NCBI RefSeq assembly: GCF_037975245.1
Contig: NC_092572.1
Location: forward strand, 20,588,489 to 20,652,488
Length of the DNA: 64,000 bases
Source: Apostichopus japonicus
Lineage: Eukaryota > Echinodermata > Holothuroidea > Aspidochirotida > Stichopodidae
Direction: 5' to 3'
A program made the position numbers and the translations under genes. Of this stretch, positions 1 to 11,700 are shown in pieces (position 1 is the stretch's first letter; every line of letters starts with the position of its first letter). The notes under the pieces are model-generated. The model worked only from the letters and a program-made list of their open reading frames with translations. It did not search any database and was not told where the DNA came from.

Positions 1-230
1 TGTGGGGCCATAGTGCTTCTTGTTATTGGTGTTGCGAGGAACGAGAGTGAACGGCTTAGAGCGAAGGGCGTGTTTGGGTACCCGAGGTGTGATCAGCTCA
101 GACAGGTAAGACGGTGCCATTCCGTGTATGCATTTAAATGCAGTAAAGTCAAAGCCAATACAGTAGATTACAAGATGGAAAAGGGGAGACCTAGGAGGTC
201 AGATTGTATTCGTAGTCACAGGATGGGGCT
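1..230 (-). mobile_element. LINE fragment, C-terminal part of a reverse transcriptase ORF, cut by the window edge
   Basis: Read on the minus strand from about position 160 to 1, one frame is open and gives a peptide with the segments FKCIHGMAPSYLSELI and LRSKPFTLVPRNT. This pattern (FK-x-hG-x-APxYL, then LRS and VPR) is typical of the region after the reverse transcriptase domain in L2/CR1/Jockey-like non-LTR elements. The upstream part (about 160-230) is still recognisable but frameshifted. The element runs off the left edge. The plus-strand ORF across the same bases is a shadow. The family assignment is by pattern only. Confidence 0.55.
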
Positions 231-289
231 GGCGACTGACAGAGAAGTAGGTAGTGACAAGGGAAAGTTGTGGTTAGGTTAACTTCCTC

Positions 290-2300
290 TTCAGCTTAGG
301 CAACTGTCTTTATTTCAATAAAAATGACATCCAGATGTCTTAAAATAAGAGAAATTAGTGTCATCCTGGTGTCCACTAATCAAGGATTTATTGTGAACCA
401 TACATAATTAGTAAAAAAAAATACATAATTATTTAAATTACATAGAAATAGAAATAACTTCGATCAAGGTTTTAAATTATCAAGGTGGAAGATCATAACT
501 CTACAAATCGTATCATGAAATGCAAAACTACTAAAGTGAGATATTCATAATTATTACACTATCATCTAAGCTCGTTTCATTTTGAGAAGAACTAGAAGAA
601 TAGATACTGTTCACATCATGTGACTACTGGAATGTAAAGATGAAAAGTACGAAAAATGTATAGGTAAAATTTACTCGTTTGGAATTTTATGACTGAAAGC
701 CCTTTAACTCTACACTAGTACTATAATCTACTCACATGTAGTTGAAACGATTTAGGGTGACACAAGAAGATTTAATGTTGATTCAATAAATAGGTAAATA
801 CAATGATTATGAACAGCCCTTTGTGTGAAGTAGAGCTTTATGATTCCTTAGTAAATGTAATATGAGCTTATTCTGCAAGTAAAGGATCCATGATTTGTGA
901 ACACTATAACATTTCTGCCTGGTAACAGCATAGAGATTATCAGTTGGATATCTCGTAATCGTGGGTATGCTATGACATACTCAGGTCTGAGTGGCAGATG
1001 GCAGGTGGCAGATGGCAGTGGCAGTTGGATGCAGTGTAACTTTGTAAAATCATTATCACTGGAGAAAGGCTCACTATTTTGGTATATGAGTCAAAGAAAG
1101 ATGTCCCATTTCAAACATTTTGCTTGTTTTTTACATATTCATGGATGGTTGATATAATATTCAAAAAGTAAACTTTCAAAAGTACCATAATAATACAAAA
1201 AAATCCTGTGCTTAAAGCTTTCTTGACTGTGCTTGATAAGTCAGAGAAATTGAAAAAGATTTACTTGATAAATTGCAGAATTGATAAACCACAGAAAATG
1301 AACCAATTTGTATTATCAAATATTTTGAAAGAAGAAATAAAAAGCATCATAAAAATAGATGGTAAATAAAACAATAAATTGCTAAATTAATTCAGTTCAA
1401 GGCTAGTATTCTGTTGCTTTCTGTGTACGTGGACGGAATGTCAAAACAAGGTAATCTAAAACAATGTATAAAGCCTATTTTACATCAGGTAAAGAAAAAA
1501 ATGTAATCTTAGAAAAAAAACAATAATTTCAACAAAAAATTTTTTCAAGGTGGAATAAATCAGTGACCATTATAAAGTTAATGTCCAAGGACTTCCAAGG
1601 TGGTTCAAGCTATTTAAATATCTTATAATGGACGTTAAATGCAATGCAAGGTGTAACTAAGACGTGTTGACAATTAGCTTACTGTAGACTAAATACTGGT
1701 TAAAATCATACAATGGATTGAAGGACTACAATAACAAGGCTTTTGTTAAAATCATACAATGGATTGGAGGACTACAATAACAAGGCTATTGTTAAAATCA
1801 TACAATGGATTGAAGGACTCCAATAACAAGGCTATTCTGTTTAACTCAAACACTGTATATTATGTACCCTCATTTCTGGAATGTCAGTTATTAAATAATT
1901 AATAATGAAGGTTAAAATTCAACGATTAACCAAACAATCATTTAACTTTGCATATAATCAAAATTAGCTAAGCATCAATTCATTCATACATGTGTCAATT
2001 TATCAGATATCATGAGATGACATAATATGGACGATTTATATTTCTAATATATTCGTTTGCTTGCTTTATAGCTAATGATAGTTATTCAAAAGAATGTTAC
2101 ACATCACCATACTCATTTTAATGAAGTGTATTATCATATTCATATTCTAGCAGTCTCATAAAAAATATTCTTTCAAACAACTATTGTATCATGATTATTT
2201 CTCTGAGATGTCAAAATAAAATCAATGCTTAGTTTAATTGTACACAGTACATCACCAGTTTACATCAACCAGTCGTTTTTTCTGTAATTATCTATTGTCA
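290..2300. other. Non-coding 3' flank of the large gene
   Basis: AT-rich sequence with no convincing coding region. The only structure seen is a short tandem repeat at 1700-1833. The 86-codon open frame at 897-1157 has no recognisable motif and a composition like the surrounding DNA. Confidence 0.5.
1700..1833. repeat. Minisatellite, about 50 bp x 3
   Basis: Three near-identical units, each containing AAAATCATACAATGGATTG followed by AAGGACT and CAATAACAAGGC. Differences between copies are single bases. Confidence 0.85.
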
Positions 2301-2308
2301 GCAAACAC

Positions 2309-2314
2309 TTTATT
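2309..2314 (-). promoter_or_regulatory. Candidate poly(A) signal of the large gene
   Basis: TTTATT on the plus strand reads AATAAA on the minus strand, about 225 nt past the stop codon at 2539-2541. It is the first canonical hexamer I noticed in a sensible place. It sits at the edge of a 13-bp ATTCTGCATATTC repeat (2311-2352). No transcript evidence. Confidence 0.4.
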
Positions 2315-2352
2315 CTGCATATTCATTCTGCATATTCATTCTGCATATTCAT
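2311..2352. repeat. Short tandem repeat, 13 bp x 3
   Basis: ATTCTGCATATTC is repeated about three times in tandem in the putative 3' UTR of the large gene. Confidence 0.85.
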
Positions 2353-2538
2353 CAAAAATCTGCATAATTGCTTCTTTTTTTCTGAAATATTAAAACCATA
2401 AATAACTACTACATGTGTACTGTCTCTATGTTACAGAAGAATTACGTTTCCTATACCTCAAAAACTGTTAACTAAATGCCTTCCTATCATTACTAAATTT
2501 AATCTACATATTCAACACCTCATTTACATAATGATTAT

Positions 2539-2706
2539 TCATTTCTCCTTTTTCCTGAGATGAGACTGTAACTGTTGTTGCCTTTCCTCCAGTTGTTTCT
2601 TGAAGTAATCTAATTTCGTTGATAGTGCATCTCTCTTCATGCTGACATCTGTCAGGTGGAATTGTTTGTCATTCACGGTCTTCTTGGTGTCTCGCATAAC
2701 CTTGTC
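2539..2706 (-). CDS. Exon e47 (terminal coding exon)
   Basis: Acceptor ATAG at 2707-2710, phase 0, 55 codons ending in TGA (2539-2541). It encodes DKVMRDTKKTVND... and the C-terminus QQQLQSHLRKKEK: charged, helical, with no recognised C-terminal sorting or PDZ-binding motif. Confidence 0.85.
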   Translation of the reverse strand, partial: DKVMRDTKKTVNDKQFHLTDVSMKRDALSTKLDYFKKQLEERQQQLQSHLRKKEK

Positions 2707-5700
2707 CTATAATGTAAAGAACAGAATGAAACAGAGGGAAATTAAATATGCATATGTTTGCATCACCACAGCAAGGCTTATCTGTTAAGCTGTACATATA
2801 TATATATATATATAGAGAGCGTGGTGGCCAATTGGCTAAGGCATTGGACTTGTGATCCAAGTATTGCTGGTTCGATTCCTGCCTAGTTCATTACGTTGTG
2901 TCCTTGGGCAAGATGCTTTATCTCAATTGCCTCTCTCCACCCAGGGGTTAAATGGGTACCTGTGAGGTAACTTGTAATTGGGGGCAGTATATTACTGCTG
3001 CCGACTGGAGGGATTGTCTCTGGGACAGGTTATCATTGACCAGGGGTAATATTACGTCTGTAAAGTGCTTTGAGACCTATTGCTGGTATAAAGCGCTATA
3101 TGAAAAGCAAATATTATTATCACACCGTACATTTCCATTAACAAATGTACACACTACCTAAGAATTAATCCTTCACAAACATGACTGACGACATCATCTC
3201 TTGCCTGCAACCTACAACTATCAGCTAACATTCCTGGTTGCATGGTATGTCAAGCTCAGCAGGGATCACCTTAACCTTACAGGGTTGGATAGCTCAGTTG
3301 GCCTAGCACATGTAGTTCACATGTAGTGCACATGTAGTTCACATGCCTAGCACATGTATTTCTAATGCAGGGTAAAATGTATCGTTCAGATTCTGGGTAA
3401 CTCACTGTTTTTTGTAGGCTCTGATTTTTCACTCGTATAAAATCCTACAGACACTGTTTGCAAACACTGCTCTACATCTCTGCATTTTGTGTAGCAATTT
3501 GACCTTTTTCGCAAAGCATTTTGCGATGAAATATCGGATAGATTATTCCCTGTAAAATGACTGGTTTGTTAATTCCATTTCAGCTAAACCTTACTTTGCT
3601 GTTTTCAAAGTTGTCTATGTAATTCCACACTCAAATTTCTATTTGCTTCTATCTCTTTATATATGAAATTCACAATCCACTTAATATATCTCCATTGGGG
3701 ACAGAAATAAGCATCCATGTGAATAATTTACAAGCTTTTAGAAAACACACGTTAAAGAAACTTCCATCAAGAAAGCCATAATGAAACTATTCCAATCTGA
3801 AGCTGTTGGCATTGATATTTTATTACAGAATCCAAGCAAAACATTATAAGAAAACATATCGGGGTTTGCATCAAAGGCGCCATGTGCCTTTCAATGTGGA
3901 GAAGAGTCTGACCTTTGACATGAGTGTCTCATCAGAGATATCTTGCTGTGACTGCAGTTGCTGGTAGAGGTCGTTGATCTCATGTTTAGTTTTGATCACC
4001 TGGCTGGAAAGTTCAGAGAACTCTGCGCTGAGGTTATCTATCTTATCCTGCATCTGTGTGATGTCATCCTGAAAAAGAATGGAACATTATTTTATTATTA
4101 TTCATCGTAACCATTTTAATTATTCATCGTAACCATGAAAACAGCTAAATTTTTAAACTACATTAAAAAGAGAATATGTTGATATTTGTCGATATTATTT
4201 AGAGAATATGATCGTGATACAATTGATGTAAATGTAACTACAGGAAATTAAAGGGAAAATATTGATCAATATCACATCCAATCAAAAAACAATCATAAAC
4301 GACACTAAATATTCATTTCAACCATATGAAGACAACAAATAAACTTTAGTGTAAGAATTGAGGTTAACTGAACATGTATAACCACTACTATAAGAAGCAA
4401 TTGAAGAAAATATTTATTCATGAAATCCTGTACTACTCTACTTCGCATATAAGGCATGAGGCCAGCACTGTTCATTTTTATTCAACTCTCGAGTATTATT
4501 AAGTAGTATTATAATTACTAGCTAACATTATTTTTCCATTGGAGAAAAAAAAAAGGTCATAGATTTCATAGACTGAAACAAATCCTAGTATTTGATTGGT
4601 TGACTGATTTGATTGAGTCTCTCATGAGATGTGTAGTATCATTCACTTAAAACAGGCAGTTTAGGATTCATTTACGTGACTGATCAAAGGAATTAAAGAG
4701 TGTGAAGACTCGCGCAAAAAGAAACTTCTAATGCCGGTCATCTGACCTAGTTTCGAATGAGGTGTAACAGAAGTGTTAGACACCACCACCGCGATCCCAG
4801 AAAATACACACACAACTTGCTACCGTCGGTAATTAGACACTAGTATACAGTCAGTACATACATTTGCGGTCAATACCAACAGCACAGTGTATAAACGATA
4901 CAGCGATGGACATCACAGGTCTAGATAAAAGATAACAAGGTATCACGTTTCATTACTGTACTGTCTGCATTTTGTAGCGACACGAACAAAACGTCACTTG
5001 CAAGCAACAGAAAGTTAACATTTTCGTATGGCCGCACGCAGTTTGGGGCGAGTCTTCAATGCCTTTAAGGTGATTTCATTCCACAAACCTCTAAAAATCT
5101 CCTGTTTAGATCCTTGTCTTTAGCCTCAGTCAGTGCCATCTTCATCCTGCCTCCAGCTTGCTCTCTAACAGACACCTGTCTGGTAGCATTATGCCAGAGC
5201 GCCGTCCCACTCAACTCACCCGGCAGGCTCTCCATTGTGGTCTTCGTCAGTAAGCTCACAGTCTGAAAGAATGAAAATTGTAGTGCAATTCATGATCTTA
5301 ACTTTTACAAAGACAGAGTCATTGCCCAGTTTGGCAATATCTGGTACAAAATACTATTTCATGGTTGTTGCAGAGCCTGTTTCCATGTTTCATCTAGTTA
5401 TATGTACAAACTAGTATTTTTCCATCTATGATTAACCATACAATCTAGTCATGTACAAACTAGTATGTTTCCATATATGTTTAGTATGTCGTCCAGTTAC
5501 ACAGTTATTGACAATTCATAATCATGGACGCTAAAATATGAGTCTAAGAGACTGACTTTGGTCAGCTTGCGGCTTTGATAAGCCAATGAGGCTTCTTCGT
5601 GAGTTCCTGCTTGCAGGAGGATCTAATATACAAACATAAACAAAATATAGATCAGTATTAACACTGACTGAATAACAGTAAATAACACAAACACAGGTCT

Positions 5701-8700
5701 TTACCCCTGGGTGGCTTCTGCCAGATATTCCTGTCAGGGCAGTCAGTCGTTTGTCAATTTCATCGTTGGAGCCATGCTGGCGAGCTAGAACCATCTTATC
5801 CTCCGTCTCACCCATGAAGTTTCTGGTGTCTTCGTCGAGAGCAAACTTACTGTACCTTGTCATTCTGTTTGGAATAAATAACAAGTATGCAAATTTCTGA
5901 GTCTGTGGGTCTCCTCAACCGGGCAAAAGGATGTTAAGAACTAGGTGTGATTTGCTGCATTCTTGAAATAATTTCACACAGATTCACCTCAATGGTCAAA
6001 TTATGTTTGTTTGTTGTTTTGTTTCTCACTGCGTTTTCTACTTAAGGGTATTTTTCTCTTCCCTTAATAATTATGCAAAAATTCGGGTAAATTATTTTCA
6101 TTGCAGGAATAATCAGGGTATTGTGTAATATGTGGCTTACAGAAAAATTTGATGTGATCTATTGAACATTGTTCACCAAAGATAAAAGAAAAAGATAACG
6201 AGCTACGTGTCGCTGCTTGAACACATTCATCTTATGGGTAATTTGATTGACCAAAATTGCATCAGACATGATAAACTTTTAATAGCTATGACATTTCTTG
6301 TTTGCTTAAATGTTTGCAAATGAAAGAATGTGTACAAGTAAGTTGGCCTGACGTTTCGATCCTAGCAGGATCTTATTCAAATGAAAGAAATAACTGCATT
6401 AAACTATATGTTAGTTAAGATGTTACCTGTGTTACCCTACCTGTTACCCTGTGTTACCCAACCTGTTACCCTAACTGTAAGATGTTACCCTACCTGTTAG
6501 TTAAGATATCTTTGGTAACGTGGACTCCATCCATGTCGCTTCCTCTCAGTAACTTGACATCCAATAGTTGGCCAACACTCTCCTCTTTACCCACTTCTGT
6601 CTGCAATGTCCCAAACAAGGTGTCCAGCATCGTCTCAGCATCATTCAGGGAGACGATATTTTCGGCTGTAGCTCCTTCTCCCGTCTCGAGGGATTTTCTC
6701 CTCTGTCTGGCGAAGAAGAGATCGTTGCAGACGACCGTCAGAGCGTGGTAGAATTCCCGCACAAAGTCTTGGTCGCTATCGTCTCTCAGGTCGCCGACCT
6801 TGACATGAGCTAGAGCGTGGATCAACACCAGCATGAACTCGCCGATGGTCTCTAGTCTGGCTTGTCTGATGTAGAGGATGCGGTTCTCGTCGTCGTAGTG
6901 ATACGAGTTGCGATATCCGTTGCGTTCCAGTTTCACGTTGGTCGGGATCTTCTCGGCTAACAGAAGAGTGATGGGTTTGTGATCGCACTGGGAGGAGATC
7001 AACTTGGTGACGAAGCAGCCAAACTTGTAGGTGACAAAGTTCCGGGCGCTTAGTTTATTGAGATCCACGGGGACTAATTCACTGTCTGTGGTCCATTGCT
7101 TTTCCTTAGAATCCAAGAATGGTTCTGTTGGTTTAACGAAGCAAAGAAATTATCAGTTAACAACGACGGCCCTGTAAACCAGATTAAACCGGTAAAAGCA
7201 ATTCTTTAAATGGCAATTTCTTGAAATACCATACAAGGATATATTTATTGATGATCAATCGACATGTTAGTGTATCAATGACCAGTCACTGTATCATCAA
7301 TCAAAGGGCCACTCATTCAATCAATCTATTATTCAATAAAAAATTAACCATTTGCTCAATCAATCATTAAAAGAGAGTCTTTGATACATGCACTATTTTT
7401 ATGTGAAAAGTGCACTTGTTTGATGTGAAAAGTGCACAAAAGGTGTATAAATTAGTGCACAATTCTTAACCAAAGGAAATCATTCTCAATCATTTAGACA
7501 CACACCTTCTCCTCTCTTCTTCTTCGGCAAGCTTCCATCTTCCATAGTTTTCTTGATGTCTGTTAGTTTCTTGTAGAGTGGAGAAGCCATCAGGAGGGCT
7601 GTCAGGTCGCTGTCGCTAAGGGGAGCGGCCATGTTGTATCCAGATGGCATGGACTGATCTGGTTGGTAGGGAGTCGTGTCCTGCGTCGTCATCAAATGTT
7701 CAGTGTCGATGGTTTCTTTCAGTGCAATGACCTGTGTAAAAATAAAATATTAAAATATGATATATTTTTTCAAATTTAATTAAAGAACATATGATACATA
7801 AAGCAAAATTTTTATACCAAAAAAAATGGTAAACTGCAACCAATGCTTTGTTTTAATGCAGATTCGTGAAATTTCTGGTATACATGGTTCCTTAATGCTA
7901 ATCATCTCTGTCACAGAATATAAGTCAGCATGTATTCATAGGCCAAACAAAGCTTAAACTTAAAACACACTTAAAATATGCATGAGAGCATCTAGAAATT
8001 TGAGTATTAAAGACACAATTAGAAAATTTGAAGAATCAAAGAACGAGGAAATAACTTAAGATTAAGATTGCATGAGACCAGCAGGTCAAGTTTCATATTT
8101 ACCTCTTGTAATTTGAGTCTGTTTTCTTCCAGTTTAATTTCCTCTAACTTCTCCTGGATGTTATCTTCCATCTTCTCATGAGCTTCCTCTTTCTTTGCAG
8201 CCAACCTCTCCGCTCTCTTCTTCTTAATACGTTCCTTAATATTCAAGACAATTTGAATGATAGTGCAATAATTCAAACAAGAATAAAGTAAGGGTTAAGT
8301 TTACTGATACATTCAGCCATCGTAAAATGCATTTTCTACCCACACATCCTTTACCAACGAGAACATTTCCTACAGATAATTGCGAGCATGGATGTGATTA
8401 ATAGGGGGGTTTCTCAAATGTTCACACTCATAATAGTTATTTTAAATATGCATGAAACTTGAATATTCAATACCTAAAATAACAACAACAAGGCTTCAAA
8501 TATGAATTATACTTTGCAGTCAACCTCTCCACTCTCTTCTTCTTAATACGCTCCTAAATATTCAAGACAATTTGAATGATAATGCAATATTTAAAACAAG
8601 AATATAGTAAAGGAAAAGTTACATTCAAAAGGAAAAGATACATTCAGTCATCGTAAAATGCATTTCCTTTCCAACATCCTTTGCAAACGAGAACATTTCC

Positions 8701-11700
8701 TATGGATAATTGCGAGCATGGATGTGTTTAATTGGGTGGTCTCTCAAATGTTCACACTCATAATAATAATAATATTAAAATTAATATTATTATAATATTA
8801 CTCATCATAATTATTTTAAATATGCTCAAAACTTGAATATTCGATACCTAAAATAACAACAACAAGGCTTCAAATATGAATGAAACAATTTTTCAATAAT
8901 AGAATCCTAACATTAACTGTCAAGACAAAAATATTGTTTTTCTCTCATTATTAAGCCATGATTGCACTAAAAAGTTGATAACTGCATACACAAATTGAGC
9001 CCCTCAATGTATATGCATCTCAAATGAACGGTTAGCATTTTTTATTTCCACAACCAAAGCAGATATTGATACCTTCAGCTTTGATTCTTCAAAGCTTGGA
9101 AACACAGCTTATATGAAGCCTTTTGTTCGTTGGCAATAATGTAAGAAGCAGAAATATTATCCATTGCTTAAATTCCACCTGAAGATTCTTACGCTTTTTT
9201 TCCCCTTTCCTTGCAACAAAGAACTGTTACTTCACAAATTACAGTTACTAGAAAGTAGGTCTATCAATATGAGTTTCATCTCCTGTTACTCCCTATCTAA
9301 AGAAACAGGAGCTAAACTCCCCATGCAAGTCATATACAACCATGACGAGAATTAGTCCATTAACCATAGGTTGCATTTTTTAGCTCTCTTGACCTCAACT
9401 TACTGAAACTGTATCTCTCCTGCAAACAGTATGGTGGGTGTGGAAGAGTTGATTTGTTTACACCTTGCCATGTCTGCCTTGACCTGATAGTGATTTGGCT
9501 ATTCTAGCTGTGTGATGAGTTGCATAATAGACGAATAGGCAGCTCAACTAAGGTGCAAAAAGATGGGACTGATCACTCAGCTAACCAACTGGAAAAAACC
9601 TGCCGTTCAGTACAAACGGCTGGTTTTTTATGCAAACTATAGCTAATGGACACTTTTGCGACATGCTGGGCATCATTGACACATAACAAATACTTCAGAC
9701 CTTGGAGTTTTATATCCTCCAGCATTGCAGTGCATAACCTAACAAGTACCAGTCCTCAGACTGATCACCGCAGGACACAACTACCAAGAGTTACAGGCAC
9801 AGTTTTCAAAAACACTGAACCAACTTATTAATACATCGCTGTAGGGAAGTGTAGTCATATACTGAGAGATGATCAATTAAACTCTAAATCTCATGAATAG
9901 TTAGCGCCCTCCTCCTCACCTCTAGTTCATTCTGCATCCTCAACCTATCGGCATCCATCTTGTTTGTCAGCTTAGCTACATCTCGCTCAAACTCTTCCAG
10001 TAGTTTCTCTTGTTCCTCCTTGGCCGTTCCATTCTTCTTCATCATTTCGAGCTTTTCCTGTCAAATTAATCAAAGTCAGAGAGAGAGGGAGAGAAAGAGT
10101 GACCATCAAGAGATCTTTCTGCAAACTCTCGGTACCGACGCTGATTACTTATAATTTCCCGATATTTTCCAAGCACTCTTACTGATGAAATGAGTATATA
10201 TCTATGCATAAAAATGTGGAAGTTTCTCTAGAGATACCCTCACAGCTCAACTCTGGGTTGTATTAAATTATACAGGGTATCATGTAAACTGTTACCACCG
10301 ATTTCAAGGTAATAAGGCCTCTGATTGGCCACCCTCTTAGTAATAAATGGTTTATGTGATTGTCACCAACTAAGGAATGGAATGCTTGATAGAGCACAGG
10401 ATTTGTATTCCTGACAAAACTGGTTCTGATCCCATGTTAGGCAATGATTTAATTTTGTTCAATACCTGTTTCCAGTCAAATTTTCTTTTCATGATATGCT
10501 TTATACTGAACATTTCTGTGATATTGTATTCCATTCTATACACAAATTAATACCTTCCTGACGATCAAGTAACCTTGTTCGGTTTCTCACACTGTGTCTG
10601 TTGGAGCTGATATGTAGTAAATAATAAACCCAGTCCATTATTACTGGGCCTTTGCAAAGATAGAGCAATGTGAAAACATCCTACCTCGTAAGACTTCTGA
10701 CATGTAGAAAACTTCATCATGTTACTTCAAAGGGTCAAAGTTGAAATGAACTACATTCTTGACTTTGCCAGAGATTCAGAGCAAAACATATCAATAACCC
10801 CATCTGACATTTGAATGATGCAATCTAAATCATTTATAAAACAATCTTGTTGCCATAGCAATGAGAAAACCTACAGCATTCTTCTGTTTCTTTTCTTTGA
10901 TCATGTCTTCCTTTCTCTTGTTCAAAGCGGCTAGTCTCTTATCAGCCTTTTCTTTCTCCTTCCTCTCATCGTCCGACAATTTCTGCTCAAATTCTGATAG
11001 TTCCAAATCCATTTTGTCTTTCTCTGCTCTTTCAAAGTCTGGAATATCAAAATTGAATTATTGCATCGTTGTTGGCTACCTGTATTCAATTACTGTACTG
11101 TATTATTTGAAAGTTTTACTACATAATAGTGTTACATAATGATAACACTTTTGCATTATAATGGCTACTTTATTACAATATTATTACATTTTCAGGGTTA
11201 TAGCTACTGTAAATTTATTACATTGTTGTATTATTGAATAAAAACATTCTTTAATTATTACATTATTGTATGATAATTTACAACGATATTAAAAATTACA
11301 TTACCAGCTAGTAACGGTACTGCATTGTATCACTTAATTATTTATATTGCAATTAACTATGTAATTTTAATAGCAAAGTTGTTAATTATTATATTAATAA
11401 TTACTACACTATTATACAATTATTACAATATTAGATATTATACTATCTGTATTGTATATTTATTACATTATTTCATGACTATTACCATCATACATTGTTG
11501 TGAGAACAATAATTAGCTTCACTTATTTGGAGATATTTCAAAATGTTCCTGCATAACATAAATGTAAACCTCACATTGAAACAACAAGAAAAGACACAAG
11601 ATGTATGCTGACATTAATAATAAAAATTACCAATTTTCACTCAAATTACCTTTCACAACAACAAAACAAATAACTTGTTGAACTCCCTTGGGTGGTTGTA

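Noticed and set aside
3283-3410. tRNA-like GGATAGCTCAGTTGGCCTAG segment
   Set aside because: Only an A-box-like stretch, interrupted by a short CACATGTAGTT repeat; B box not convincing.
10376-10450. Another tRNA-derived SINE head (TGATAGAGCACAGGATT ... GGTTCTGATCCC)
   Set aside because: B box is good but the A box is degenerate and no body or tail can be delimited; too weak to list.
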